Assembly: GCA_946480295.1 (NCBI GenBank)
Contig: CAMLIT010000118.1
Coordinates: 1-13,650, forward strand
DNA from: an uncultured Gemmatimonadota bacterium
GTDB lineage: Bacteria; Gemmatimonadota; Gemmatimonadetes; Gemmatimonadales; Gemmatimonadaceae
Reading direction: 5' to 3'
DNA: 13,650 nucleotides
The stretch's first letter is position 1. Every line of letters starts with the position of its first letter. The notes beneath the pieces are model-generated. The model was not told where the DNA came from. It made no database searches and worked only from the letters and a program-made list of their open reading frames with translations. Position numbers and translations under genes: made by a program. Shown here in pieces: positions 6,467 to 13,650 of this stretch.

Positions 6467-8932
6467 CTCCGCGCTCCACGTCCAGTCGCGGATCTCCGGC
6501 GCGTCCTCGAGGTGCTCCCGCGAGTAGCGCACCGCCTCGGCGATGCGCGCCTCGCAGAGTGCCATCCCGTCGAGCGTCCGGGGATCGTCGGGCCTGGCGC
6601 GCCGCAGCGCCTGCGCGGCGAGGTGGAAGCGGCTCATCCCGTTGAGCACCACCATGTCGAAGGGCGTCGTCGTCGTCCCCTGCTCGTTGAAGCCGCGGAC
6701 GTGGAAGCGCCCCGCGTTCGGGCGGCCGTGCACGAGCTGGTGCAGCGCGCGCTGGTAGCCGTGGAAGGCGAAGATCACCGGCCGATCGGCGGTGAACAGC
6801 TCGACGAAGCGCTCCTTCGGCATCCCGTGGGGATGCTGGTCGGGCGGGAAGAGCGTCATGAGGTCGACGACGTTCACCACCCGCACGCGGAGCTCGGGCG
6901 CGATGCGGCGGAGCCACCACGCCGCGGCGATCGTCTCGAGCGTCGGCGTGTCGCCGGCGCAGGCGAGGACGACGTCCGGCTCCCCGCCGCCGTCGGTGCC
7001 CGCCCACCGCCACACCGACGCGCCGAGCCGCGCGTGCTCGGCGGCCGCCTCGATGTCCAGCCACTGGAGCTCGGGCTGCTTGTCGATGACGATCAGGTTG
7101 ACGTAGCCGCGGGAGCGGAAGCAGTGGCTCGCGACGGAGAGCAGGGTGTTCGCGTCGGGCGGGAGGTACACGCGCGAGACGCTCCCGCGCTTGGAGAGGA
7201 CGACGTCGATGAGCCCCGGTCCCTGGTGGCTGAAGCCGTTGTGATCATTGCGCCAGCAGGTCGACGTCAGCAGGACGTTGAGCGAGGCGACGGGCGCGCG
7301 CCAGGCGAGGGTGCGCGCCTCGGCCAGCCACTTCGAGTGCTGCACCGTCATCGACGCCGACACCATGGCGAACGATTCGTAGGTGACGTAGAGCCCGTGC
7401 CGCCCGGTGAGGAGATAGCCCTCGAGCCATCCCTCGCACAGGTGCTCGCTGAGCACCTCCATCACGCGGCCGTCGGCGGCGAGGTGGTCGTCCACGGCGA
7501 GCCGGCGCCCGACGAAGGTGCGGTTCTCCACCTCGAACACACTCGTCAGGCGGTTCGAGTTCGTCTCGTCGGGGCAGAACATGCGGAAGCTCGCCGCGCC
7601 GGCGTTGCGGACGAAGATGTCGCGCACCATCGCGCCGAGCTGCCGGGTGGACTCGTGGCGCACGACGCCCGGCGCGGGCACGTCGAGCGCGTAGGTGCGG
7701 TAGTCGGGCAGGTCGAGATAGCGCAGGACGCGGCCGCCGTTGGCGTGCGGGTTCGCGCCCATCCGCCGGTCGCCCTTCGGCGCAAGCGTCGCCAGCTCGG
7801 CGACGAGCGCGCCGCTCTCGTCGAACAGCTCCTCGGGATGGTAGCCGCGCATCCACTCCTCGAGCATGCGCAGCTCGTCGGCGTCGTGCTTCGCCGCGGG
7901 GAGGGGCACCTGGTGCGCGCGGAAGGTCCCCTCCACCGGCTCGCCGTGGACGACCTTGGGACCCGTCCACCCCTTTGGCGTGCGCAGGACGATCGCGGGC
8001 CACCGCGGCTGCGTGCCATCGCTCCCGTGCGCGCCGCGAGCGCGGCGCTGGATCTCGCGAATCGCGTCGTACGCCGCGTCGAGCGCGCGCGCCAGCGCCT
8101 GGTGCACCGCCTGCGGATCGTCGCCCTCGACGAAGTGTACGTCGTAGCCCTGCGAGTCGAGCAGCGCGCCGACGTCGCCGTCCGGCGAGCGGCCGAGCAC
8201 CGTGGGGCCGCTGATCTTGTAGCCGTTGAGGTGCAGGATCGGGAGCACGGCGCCGTCGCGCGCCGGGTCGAGAAACGTGGTGCTCTTCCACGAGCCGGCG
8301 AGCGGCCCCGTCTCCGCCTCGCCGTCGCCGACGACGGCCACGGCGATCAGCCCCGGGTTGTCGAACACCGCGCCGAAGGCGTGGGCGAGCACGTACCCCA
8401 GCTCGCCCCCCTCGTGGATCGAGCCGGGCGTCTGCACGCTGACGTGGCTCGGGATGCCGCCGGGAGTGGAGAACTGGCGGAAGAGGCGCCGCATCCCCTC
8501 CTCGTCGCGCGTGATCCGCGGATACAGCTCGGTGTAGGTGCTCTCCAGGTAGACGTTGGCGACGATCGCCGGGCCGCCGTGCCCCGGGCCGGCGAGGTAG
8601 ATGACGTCGGCGTCGCGCTCGCGGATCAGCCGGTTGAGGTGGACGTAGATCAGGCTCAGGCCGGGCGACGTCCCCCAGTGGCCGAGGAGGCGCGGCTTGA
8701 TGTCGTCCGGCCGGAGCGGCTCGCGGAGGAGCGGGTTCGCCTGGAGGAAGATCTGGCCGACGGTCAGGTAGTTGGCGGCGTCCCAGTACCGCTGCATCCG
8801 GTCGAGGAGCTCGGGCGACAGGGGCCCCGCGGCTGCCAAACGAGCCGAACGCGGCGGCGCGCTCGCCTCCGGGTTCGTTGCCAGCACGGCGCTGGAGACG
8901 TCGACGTCGAACGCGTAGTGGGGGTCGTCCAT
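6464..8932 (-). CDS. xfp: Phosphoketolase (xylulose-5-phosphate/fructose-6-phosphate)
   Basis: An 822-residue thiamine-diphosphate enzyme that splits xylulose-5-phosphate (and often fructose-6-phosphate) with phosphate to acetyl phosphate plus a triose or tetrose phosphate in the cytosol. Length fits the family (about 790-830). The N-terminal domain holds HWGTSPG (H85), GPGHGGP (H118), PSHVS (H163), the signature EGGELGY, and the diphosphate-binding motif [14 protein letters not shown] at 202-215. Then come AHQVPL (H340), PDETNSNRL near 454-462, LSEHLCEG (E496, equivalent to Bifidobacterium E479), NDHNGFSHQ (H569) and DKQPELQ (K618). N562 stands where Bifidobacterium has Gln546. The ATG at 8932 has GGAG nine bases upstream. 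No acetate kinase or phosphotransacetylase gene is adjacent. It is convergent with the PHM-like gene and divergent from the UPF0173-type gene. Confidence 0.97.
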   Translation of the reverse strand: MDDPHYAFDVDVSSAVLATNPEASAPPRSARLAAAGPLSPELLDRMQRYWDAANYLTVGQIFLQANPLLREPLRPDDIKPRLLGHWGTSPGLSLIYVHLNRLIRERDADVIYLAGPGHGGPAIVANVYLESTYTELYPRITRDEEGMRRLFRQFSTPGGIPSHVSVQTPGSIHEGGELGYVLAHAFGAVFDNPGLIAVAVVGDGEAETGPLAGSWKSTTFLDPARDGAVLPILHLNGYKISGPTVLGRSPDGDVGALLDSQGYDVHFVEGDDPQAVHQALARALDAAYDAIREIQRRARGAHGSDGTQPRWPAIVLRTPKGWTGPKVVHGEPVEGTFRAHQVPLPAAKHDADELRMLEEWMRGYHPEELFDESGALVAELATLAPKGDRRMGANPHANGGRVLRYLDLPDYRTYALDVPAPGVVRHESTRQLGAMVRDIFVRNAGAASFRMFCPDETNSNRLTSVFEVENRTFVGRRLAVDDHLAADGRVMEVLSEHLCEGWLEGYLLTGRHGLYVTYESFAMVSASMTVQHSKWLAEARTLAWRAPVASLNVLLTSTCWRNDHNGFSHQGPGLIDVVLSKRGSVSRVYLPPDANTLLSVASHCFRSRGYVNLIVIDKQPELQWLDIEAAAEHARLGASVWRWAGTDGGGEPDVVLACAGDTPTLETIAAAWWLRRIAPELRVRVVNVVDLMTLFPPDQHPHGMPKERFVELFTADRPVIFAFHGYQRALHQLVHGRPNAGRFHVRGFNEQGTTTTPFDMVVLNGMSRFHLAAQALRRARPDDPRTLDGMALCEARIAEAVRYSREHLEDAPEIRDWTWSAE

Positions 8933-9056
8933 GCGCGGCTGCTCCGATGCGGTGACCGGCGGGCCGGCGGCGGCCGTCGCGCCGCCGTGGCGACGACTGG
9001 CGCGAAGTGTCGGCCCTGCTCAAGATTCGTCCGCAAGGATCGCTCCGGAGACCGAC
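8933..9056. promoter_or_regulatory. Divergent promoter region between phosphoketolase and metallo-hydrolase
   Basis: 124 bases separate the divergent starts. Shine-Dalgarno sequences are visible for both genes (GGAG near 8942-8945 on the minus strand, CGGAG at 9046-9050 on the plus strand). No recognisable -10/-35 pair or operator is seen. GC-rich runs such as GGCGGCGGCC could form hairpins. Confidence 0.35.
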
Positions 9057-9836
9057 ATGCGACTGCTTCGACTCTCGTTCGCGCTGGCTCTCGCGTCCAC
9101 CGCCGCCGCCGCGCAGGGCACCACCCCCGCACGGGCCCGCCGCGGCGACATCACCGTGCGCTGGCTCGGCCACGCGACCTTCGAGGTGACCTCGCCCGGC
9201 GGGACGCGGCTGCTGATCGACCCGTACATCACCGGCAACCCGTCCACCCCCGACTCGCTGAAGAACCTCGCGCGCTACAACAGCGCGTGGAAGCCGTCGG
9301 CGATCCTCGTCACGCACTCGCATTTCGACCACGCCCAGGACGCGAAGGCGATCGCCACCGCGACCGGCGCGCCGGTCATCTCCAGCTTCGAGTGGGTCGA
9401 CGCCCAGAAGCTCCCGCAGGCGCAGGCGCTCGGCGGGAACGTCGGCGGTGCGTTCCGCATCGGCGACGTGACCGTGCACCTCGTCCCCGCCGTGCACTCC
9501 AGCTCACCCGGCGGCCGGCCGCTCGGGTTCGTCATCACCTTCGCCGATGGGCGAAGCCTGTACCACACCGGCGACACCTGGATCTTCGGCGACATGGCGC
9601 TCATCCAGGAGCTCTATCATCCGGACATCATCCTCCTCAACACCGGCGGCGGCCCGTACACGGAGGACCCGCGGACGGCCGCGCTCGCGGTGCGGAAGTA
9701 CTTCCACCCGTCGGTGATCGTGCCGATGCACTACGCGACCTTCCCGCCGCTGGCGACGGAAGCGCAGGTGCGCGCCGCCTTCCGCGGCGACCGGCGGCTC
9801 GTCGTCATGAAGCCGGGCGAGACGCGGCGCTTCTGA
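9057..9836 (+). CDS. Exported UPF0173-type metal-dependent hydrolase (metallo-beta-lactamase fold)
   Basis: A 259-residue protein of the metallo-beta-lactamase superfamily, closest by motif to the UPF0173 group. A 20-residue signal peptide (LSFALALASTAAAAQ) predicts periplasmic location, although UPF0173 members such as B. subtilis YtkL are usually cytoplasmic. After it come the family opening VRWLGHATFEV and LLIDPYITGNP, the zinc motif HSHFDH (H87, H89, D91, H92), H147 in PAVHSSS, D173 in YHTGDT and H225 in PMHYATF. All expected metal ligands are present, so it is probably active; the substrate of the family is unknown, with phosphodiester or amide-type hydrolysis possible. ATG 9057 was chosen over upstream in-frame codons because CGGAG lies 6 bases before it and the signal peptide starts there. 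The barrel gene follows after 14 bases, so the two are likely co-transcribed. Confidence 0.9.
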   Translation: MRLLRLSFALALASTAAAAQGTTPARARRGDITVRWLGHATFEVTSPGGTRLLIDPYITGNPSTPDSLKNLARYNSAWKPSAILVTHSHFDHAQDAKAIATATGAPVISSFEWVDAQKLPQAQALGGNVGGAFRIGDVTVHLVPAVHSSSPGGRPLGFVITFADGRSLYHTGDTWIFGDMALIQELYHPDIILLNTGGGPYTEDPRTAALAVRKYFHPSVIVPMHYATFPPLATEAQVRAAFRGDRRLVVMKPGETRRF

Positions 9837-9850
9837 GCCCCCCTCAACCC

Positions 9851-10714
9851 ATGACCCGGCTCGCGCGTAGCAGGGGCATGCGCCCGAGACATCGCCACTC
9901 GACGCGCCGCCGGACTCGCCCGGCGGCGCTGGTCGTGACCGCCCTCGTTCTTCTCGCTATCGGCAATCGACGCGCGGCCGCGCAGGACAACTACGAGATC
10001 CAGGTGTACGGGAGCGATCTCGTGCCGCGCGGCCGCACGATGGTGGAGCTGCACAGCAACTACACCTTCGAGGGATCGGACGGCAGCGACGGGCTGCGGC
10101 CGACCGAGCACGCGCTGCACGAGACGCTCGAGGTCACGCACGGCTTCAGCGACTTCATGGAAGTCGGCTTCTACCTCTTCACGAGCACGACGCCCACCCA
10201 CGGCGCCGAGTGGGTGGGGACGCACATCCGCCCGCGCTTCTCCGTGCCGGAGAGCTGGCACTGGCCGATCGGCGTCAGCATCTCGCAGGAGATCGGCTAC
10301 GTGCGCCCCGCCTTCTCCGCCGACACGTGGACGTGGGAGATCCGGCCGATCGTGGACCAGAAGCTCGGCCGCTTCTACTGGTCGGTGAACCCCGCGCTCG
10401 AGCGCACGCTGAAGGGCCCCGGCACCACCGCGGGCGTCGAGTTCGCGCCAAACGTGGAGCTGGCGTACGACCTCACGCCGCGCGTGCAGGGCGCGCTGGA
10501 GTACTACGGCTCCTACGGCCCCCTGCGCCACTTCGATCCGATGGTGCAGACGGAGCAGGAGATCTTCCCCTCCGTGAACCTCGACTTCGGTCCCGACTGG
10601 GAGTTCAACTTCGGGGTGGGACGCGGGCTCACGGCGAGCACGGATCACATGCTGGTGAAGATGATCGTGGGGTACCGGTTGGGGCGCGGGGAGGGGGAGG
10701 GGATGGGACGGTAG
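9851..10714 (+). CDS. Putative outer-membrane beta-barrel protein of unknown function
   Basis: A 287-residue secreted protein with no recognised enzyme motif. The N-terminus is unusually long and rich in Arg and His before a hydrophobic segment (about 25-37) and a cleavage site near A-A-A-Q at 42-45. The mature part has alternating, aromatic-rich strands (MVELHSNYTF, MEVGFYLFTS, WTWEIRPIVD, YWSVNPALE, VNLDFGPDWEFNFGVG) and a last strand MLVKMIVGYRLG, consistent with a 12- or more-stranded transporter-type barrel. The last eight residues (GEGEGMGR) lie beyond that strand and are encoded by G-rich DNA continuous with the downstream heptamer array. ATG 9851 lies 14 bases after the hydrolase stop but lacks a Shine-Dalgarno; ATG 9878, nine codons later, is an alternative start. 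Operon partner: the exported metallo-hydrolase upstream. Confidence 0.75.
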   Translation: MTRLARSRGMRPRHRHSTRRRTRPAALVVTALVLLAIGNRRAAAQDNYEIQVYGSDLVPRGRTMVELHSNYTFEGSDGSDGLRPTEHALHETLEVTHGFSDFMEVGFYLFTSTTPTHGAEWVGTHIRPRFSVPESWHWPIGVSISQEIGYVRPAFSADTWTWEIRPIVDQKLGRFYWSVNPALERTLKGPGTTAGVEFAPNVELAYDLTPRVQGALEYYGSYGPLRHFDPMVQTEQEIFPSVNLDFGPDWEFNFGVGRGLTASTDHMLVKMIVGYRLGRGEGEGMGR

Positions 10715-10802
10715 GGCGGGAGGCGGGAGGCGGGAGGCGGGAGGCGGGAGGCGGGGGGGGGACGAGGGACGAGGGACGAGGGACGAGGGACGAGGGACGA
10801 GT
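10708..10802 (+). repeat. Two adjoining heptamer arrays (GCGGGAG, then GACGAGG) starting at the barrel gene's stop codon
   Basis: After ACGGTAG (10708-10714, which contains the stop codon) and one extra G come five perfect GCGGGAG units (10716-10750), a G-run (10751-10760), then five perfect GACGAGG units (10761-10795) and a degenerate sixth. Both units read GGG-N4 in another phase and put many evenly spaced G3 tracts in the sense strand right after the TAG, a strong G-quadruplex candidate. The first unit is the one found after the M20 gene. Confidence 0.92.
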
Positions 10803-10808
10803 GCATCC

Positions 10809-11175
10809 CTGGCATCGGCGCGCCGTGCGTCGGGGCCCTCGCTCGGGCCAGCATCACACGGTGGGGAACGCGGATGACCACGAATGAACTGCCGAATCCG
10901 TGCGAATCGCTCCGGGGGGCGCGATGACTCCTCTCACCGCGGCCGGTCCGGGGCCCGGCGCCCCTCACCCCCGCTCCCATTCGCACGATGTCCTTTCAAT
11001 TCGCGTCGGCTCTCTTGAAGCTGGCTGTGTAGAGGAGTCGGCGATGGCGTGAGTGCGAGGGGCCGTCCCGCCACACCGCACGATCCGCGGCATCCGTGAC
11101 CTCCGTCGAATCCGTGTTCCCCACTCCGTGATGCGCGCCCGATCGAGTGCCTCGCGCACGGCGCGTTGAAGCCAG
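10809..11175. repeat. Dispersed intergenic element with inverted-repeat ends, copy 2
   Basis: The left arm 10809-10875 and right arm 11110-11175 are imperfect inverted repeats of about 66 bases, roughly four-fifths identical by eye. The innermost 23 bases (10853-10875 against 11110-11132) match at 19 positions, including GTGGGGAAC. The arms match the arms of the element at 1359-1780, and blocks of the centre are shared. A segment at 11055-11088 matches 1449-1482 of copy 1 in inverted orientation. No protein is convincingly encoded. It may be a non-autonomous mobile element or a structured RNA; nothing in the window would mobilise it. Confidence 0.72.
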
Positions 11176-11188
11176 CCCGCGCTCCGCA

Positions 11189-11211
11189 CTCGTCCCTCGC
11201 CCCTCGCCCCC
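11189..11211 (-). repeat. C-rich partner array right of element copy 2
   Basis: The sequence is about three degenerate units whose reverse complement reads GGGCGAG GGGCGAG GGACGA. It is complementary to the GACGAGG array at 10761-10802, so the dispersed element is bracketed by inverted G/C arrays. The rest of 11176-11253, up to the GH43 start, shows no clear promoter. Confidence 0.6.
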
Positions 11212-11253
11212 AGGCTGGCGCGACCGCTCGCCTCTCCGCCATCCTTCGCGGTG

Positions 11254-12870
11254 ATGCGAAACGTGACCATGATCGCCCTCCTGCCGGCGCTCGCCGCCTG
11301 CGCGTCGTCCGCGCGCGTCGCCAGCTCCCCGCCTGGCGTCGACGGCTCCGCGAGGCAGCCGACGTTGGAGGCGCGAACCATACGCGCGTCCTCGAACCCG
11401 ATCGTCTCCGACGGCAGCGACTACACGACCGATCCGGCTCCCCTCGTCGCCGACGGCAAGCTGTACATCATCACCGGCCGCGACACGGCTGCCATCGGCG
11501 TCAACGACTTCCAGATGCCCGAGTGGCAGATGCTGGTGACCAGCGGCGACCCGATGGCCGGCCGGTGGACGCTGTACCCGCATCTCCTGCGGCCCGAGGA
11601 GGTCTTCAAGTGGGCGGCGCCCGGCCGAGCCTACGCCGCGCAGATCGTCCGCGGGCCGAGCGGCAGGTTCTACCTCTACGCGCCGGTCAAGCAGGCTGCC
11701 GCGACGACCAGGGATCCGTTCGCGATCGGCGTCGCCGTGGCCGACTCGCCGCTCGGCCCGTGGGTCGACGCGCATCCGCAGGGTCCGGTCGTGTCGCAGT
11801 CGTATCCCGTCGCCAACGACATCCAGAACATCGACCCGACGGTATTCGTGGATGACGACGGGCGCGTCTTTCTCTACTGGGGGACCTTCGGGCGCCTGAA
11901 CGGGGTCGAGCTCGAGCGCGACATGGTGACGTTCAAGGGCGCGCCCGTGGACGTGCACACGCTCGAGGGCTTCTTCGAGGCGTCGTGGCTCTTCAAGCGC
12001 CACGGCACCTACTATCTCGCGTACGCGGCCAACAACGCCGGGCCGAACTCCGACTGCACCGAGGCGGTGTACTACGCGTGCATCGCCTACGGGACGTCGC
12101 CGTCGCCGCTCGGTCCGTGGACCTACCGCGGCGTCATCCTCGATCCCGTGTCGTCGACGACATCGCACCCGGGAATCATCGAGTACCGGGGGAAGTGGTA
12201 CATCACCTACCACACCGCCGACGCGAAGAACGGCGGGCACTTCCGCCGCTCGGTCGCGATCGACCGGGTGGAATGGGACGACGCCGTCACCCCGGCGCGG
12301 ATCAGGAAGGTCGTGCCGACCGGCGGCGCCCCGATCGACACCACGCCGATCGCGAACGTCGCGTCGCATGCTCGCATCACCGCGTCGAACGTCCCCGTCC
12401 CCGTGCAGTACTGGCTGCGCGCCGTGAACGACGGCAAGGTTCGCCCGAACCCGCTGCCGCCGGACATGTGGGCGACGTGGTCTCGCAACAATCCGCCGCG
12501 GCAGTGGATCATGTACCAGTGGGAGCAGCCCGAGACCCTCGACGGGTCGAGCCTCTACTTCTGGGGCGATCATCCCGCGGGATCCGGCGTCGGCGTCGCG
12601 CCGCCGAAGGCGTGGTGGCTGGAATACTGGGACGGCGCGCAGTGGCGCCCCGTCAGCGCGCGCTCGCCGTATACCAGCACGCTCAACGCCTGGAACCGCG
12701 TGGACTTCGCTCCGGTGACCACGCGCTGCCTGCGCGCGGTGTTCGATGCGTCGACCGACGGGGCGCACTACGCGGCCGTCGCCCTCCAGGAGTGGGAGGC
12801 GTACTCCACGCATCCACGCGCGCCGCGGCGACCGTCGGTGAAGGGGGCCGCGGCGGCGAATTGTTCGTAG
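11254..12870 (+). CDS. Lipoprotein glycoside hydrolase, GH43-like, with C-terminal discoidin-like module
   Basis: A 538-residue secreted glycosidase. GH43 enzymes are inverting five-bladed beta-propellers, mostly beta-xylosidases and alpha-L-arabinofuranosidases acting on plant polysaccharide fragments. The N-terminus MRNVTMIALLPALAAC has a lipobox with C16, so membrane anchoring is predicted. Candidate catalytic residues are D60 in TTDPAP (base), D194 in QNIDPTVF (pKa modulator) and E242 in FFEASW (acid). Propeller hallmarks FLYWGTF, YYLAYAAN, LGPWTY, WYITYH and GHFRRSVAID fill about 46-360. Residues about 365-525 form a separate domain starting NVASHARITAS, with WSRNN, YWDGAQWRPV and a closing LQEWEAYS, like an F5/8 type C (CBM32-like) carbohydrate-binding module. 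ATG 11254 is preferred; GTG 11251 and ATG 11269 are also possible. No Shine-Dalgarno is visible. No other polysaccharide-degradation gene is adjacent, so the exact substrate is open. Confidence 0.9.
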   Translation: MRNVTMIALLPALAACASSARVASSPPGVDGSARQPTLEARTIRASSNPIVSDGSDYTTDPAPLVADGKLYIITGRDTAAIGVNDFQMPEWQMLVTSGDPMAGRWTLYPHLLRPEEVFKWAAPGRAYAAQIVRGPSGRFYLYAPVKQAAATTRDPFAIGVAVADSPLGPWVDAHPQGPVVSQSYPVANDIQNIDPTVFVDDDGRVFLYWGTFGRLNGVELERDMVTFKGAPVDVHTLEGFFEASWLFKRHGTYYLAYAANNAGPNSDCTEAVYYACIAYGTSPSPLGPWTYRGVILDPVSSTTSHPGIIEYRGKWYITYHTADAKNGGHFRRSVAIDRVEWDDAVTPARIRKVVPTGGAPIDTTPIANVASHARITASNVPVPVQYWLRAVNDGKVRPNPLPPDMWATWSRNNPPRQWIMYQWEQPETLDGSSLYFWGDHPAGSGVGVAPPKAWWLEYWDGAQWRPVSARSPYTSTLNAWNRVDFAPVTTRCLRAVFDASTDGAHYAAVALQEWEAYSTHPRAPRRPSVKGAAAANCS

Positions 12871-12948
12871 GGCGGCCGACGAGCACTCGACCGTCGTGCG
12901 CAGCGTTGCCTCGAGCCGGGTGGCGGCGGCGATTATGCGGGCGGTCTG

Positions 12949-13530
12949 CTATGGATGCAGCGTCTCTCCGCGCTGAAGCATCGCGACGAACTCGGCGATC
13001 CGGCGCGCTCGCGTCTCCGGCTTGACCGCCGTCTGGATCCGGTAGAGGATCGAGTATCGGTTCGTCGCCGTCAGCGTCTCGAAGAACGCTCGCGCCTCCG
13101 GATGCTCGTCGAGCGCGGCCAGGAGGTCCTCCGGCACCGTCACGGTGCCCGGTGAATCGTAGGCGCGATCCCACCGCCCGTCCGCCTTCGCCGCCGCGAC
13201 GGCGGCCAGGCCGGCGGGGTGCATCTCGCCCGCGGCGATCAGCCGCTCCACGTGCTCGCGGTTCCGCTTCGACCAGGGACTCCGCTTCTGCCGCGGCGTG
13301 AACTTCTGCAGGAAGGAGTCCGCATCATGGCGCCGCTTCTGCCCGTCGATCCAGCCGAAGCAGAGCGCGACGTCCAGCGCCTCGGCATAGGTGACCGATT
13401 GGAGCGGCGAGGCGGCCTTCGCGATTCGGAGCCAGAGGCCGGCCTGTGAAGCATGATGCGCGCTGAGCCACGCCCGGAAGGCCGTGCGGTCAGCGAAGAG
13501 AATGATCGGGTAGTCGGACGCTGGAGCCAT
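12949..13530 (-). CDS. YdeI/OmpD-associated family protein
   Basis: A 193-residue, probably cytoplasmic protein. The N-terminal part has the family's start pattern (FADRTAFRAWLSAHH...GLWLRIAK) and the hallmark YAEALDVALCFGWIDGQKR at about 48-66, followed by FTPRQKRSPWSKRN. The C-terminal part (about 130-190) is the helical OmdA region (VPEDLLAALDEHPEARAFFETL...YRIQTAVKPETRARRIAEFV). Members are common in soil bacteria; the family name comes from genetic association with OmpD or bacteriocin protection, and the molecular role is not established. ATG 13530 gives a full-length protein; its Shine-Dalgarno is weak. It is convergent with the GH43-like gene across a 78-base gap in which I see only a weak hairpin. 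An attC-like core lies about 45 bases upstream of the start. Confidence 0.88.
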   Translation of the reverse strand: MAPASDYPIILFADRTAFRAWLSAHHASQAGLWLRIAKAASPLQSVTYAEALDVALCFGWIDGQKRRHDADSFLQKFTPRQKRSPWSKRNREHVERLIAAGEMHPAGLAAVAAAKADGRWDRAYDSPGTVTVPEDLLAALDEHPEARAFFETLTATNRYSILYRIQTAVKPETRARRIAEFVAMLQRGETLHP

Positions 13531-13575
13531 GTTCGATCAACGGGGAACTCGGTGCCAGGCGAGGGGGATGTTGCC

Positions 13576-13600
13576 GCCTAACGCTGGAGCTCAGTTGGCA
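13576..13600. other. Weak attC-like half-site at the right edge
   Basis: GCCTAAC at 13576-13582 fits the RYYYAAC core of integron attC sites and is followed by GCTGGAGCTCAG, which could be the inner arm. The matching GTTRRRY half is not inside the window, so this may be chance. The rest of 13531-13650 shows no gene. Confidence 0.25.
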
Positions 13601-13650
13601 TGAAGCGGCGGCTGGACCTCCGCGGTCGCACGTGGTAGCGAAGTGCTGCT

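Noticed and set aside
9851..9960. Tat signal from the Arg-rich N-terminus of the barrel protein
   Set aside because: The S/T-R-R-x-F-L-K pattern is not met, and beta-barrels normally use the Sec route; a Sec signal with a long basic n-region fits better.
6512..10714. A 4.2-kb continuous open frame on the plus strand
   Set aside because: It runs antisense to the phosphoketolase gene and out of frame with the metallo-hydrolase; its translation is Arg/Ala/His-rich and low in complexity. Only its last part, from 9851, is a real gene. Stop-free frames are expected at this GC.
10996..12813. A long minus-strand open frame across the GH43-like gene
   Set aside because: It is an antisense shadow of the GH43-like gene continuing into the repeat element; no motifs are seen.

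Overview
The window looks like chromosomal DNA of a high-GC, diderm, soil-type bacterium. The best match I can suggest is Gemmatimonadota (Gemmatirosa or Gemmatimonas-like). The reasons are very high GC, short signal peptides ending in A-A-A-Q or A-H-A-Q, many outer-membrane beta-barrels, a rhomboid protease with a hydrophilic C-terminal domain, and G-rich tandem repeats between genes. This assignment is an inference. I see no rRNA, tRNA, CRISPR array, phage gene or transposase.

Layout, left to right. At 1-186 two period-7 arrays face each other, forming an imperfect palindrome directly after the stop codon of a rhomboid protease gene (minus, 185-946). Divergent from it is a zinc-ribbon/TM2 membrane protein (1018-1344). 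A 470-base non-coding stretch (1345-1814) holds copy 1 of an inverted-repeat-ended dispersed element and a short heptamer array that abuts the end of an exported M20 peptidase gene (minus, 1815-3194). Upstream of that gene, on the same strand, lies a small outer-membrane barrel gene (3318-3893) with a perfect 15-bp hairpin after its stop. Divergent from the barrel is a likely operon of an OprB-type porin (4018-5319) and an exported protein whose histidine pattern resembles copper-dependent PHM/DBH monooxygenases (5384-6451). This operon converges on a phosphoketolase gene (minus, 6464-8932); the two stop codons pair in one small hairpin. Divergent from phosphoketolase is a pair made of an exported UPF0173-type metallo-hydrolase (9057-9836) and a beta-barrel protein (9851-10714). 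A 539-base non-coding stretch (10715-11253) holds heptamer arrays and copy 2 of the dispersed element. It is followed by a GH43-type lipoprotein glycosidase with a C-terminal discoidin-like module (11254-12870), a convergent YdeI/OmpD-associated family gene (minus, 12949-13530), and a weak attC-like half-site at the right edge.

How the genes fit together. Most products act in the envelope, and three times an exported enzyme or metalloprotein lies next to a beta-barrel (M20 and small barrel; OprB and PHM-like; UPF0173 and barrel). Phosphoketolase is the one clear cytoplasmic central-carbon enzyme.

The most unusual material is between the genes. Three genes end in TAG followed at once, or within one base, by sense-strand G3N4 heptamer arrays that could form G-quadruplexes. 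In two of them the TAG itself lies inside a degenerate repeat unit, and the last codons of these two unrelated genes share similar G-rich DNA. Two copies of an approximately 370-420 bp inverted-repeat element sit beside these arrays. I do not recognise this composite as a described family.
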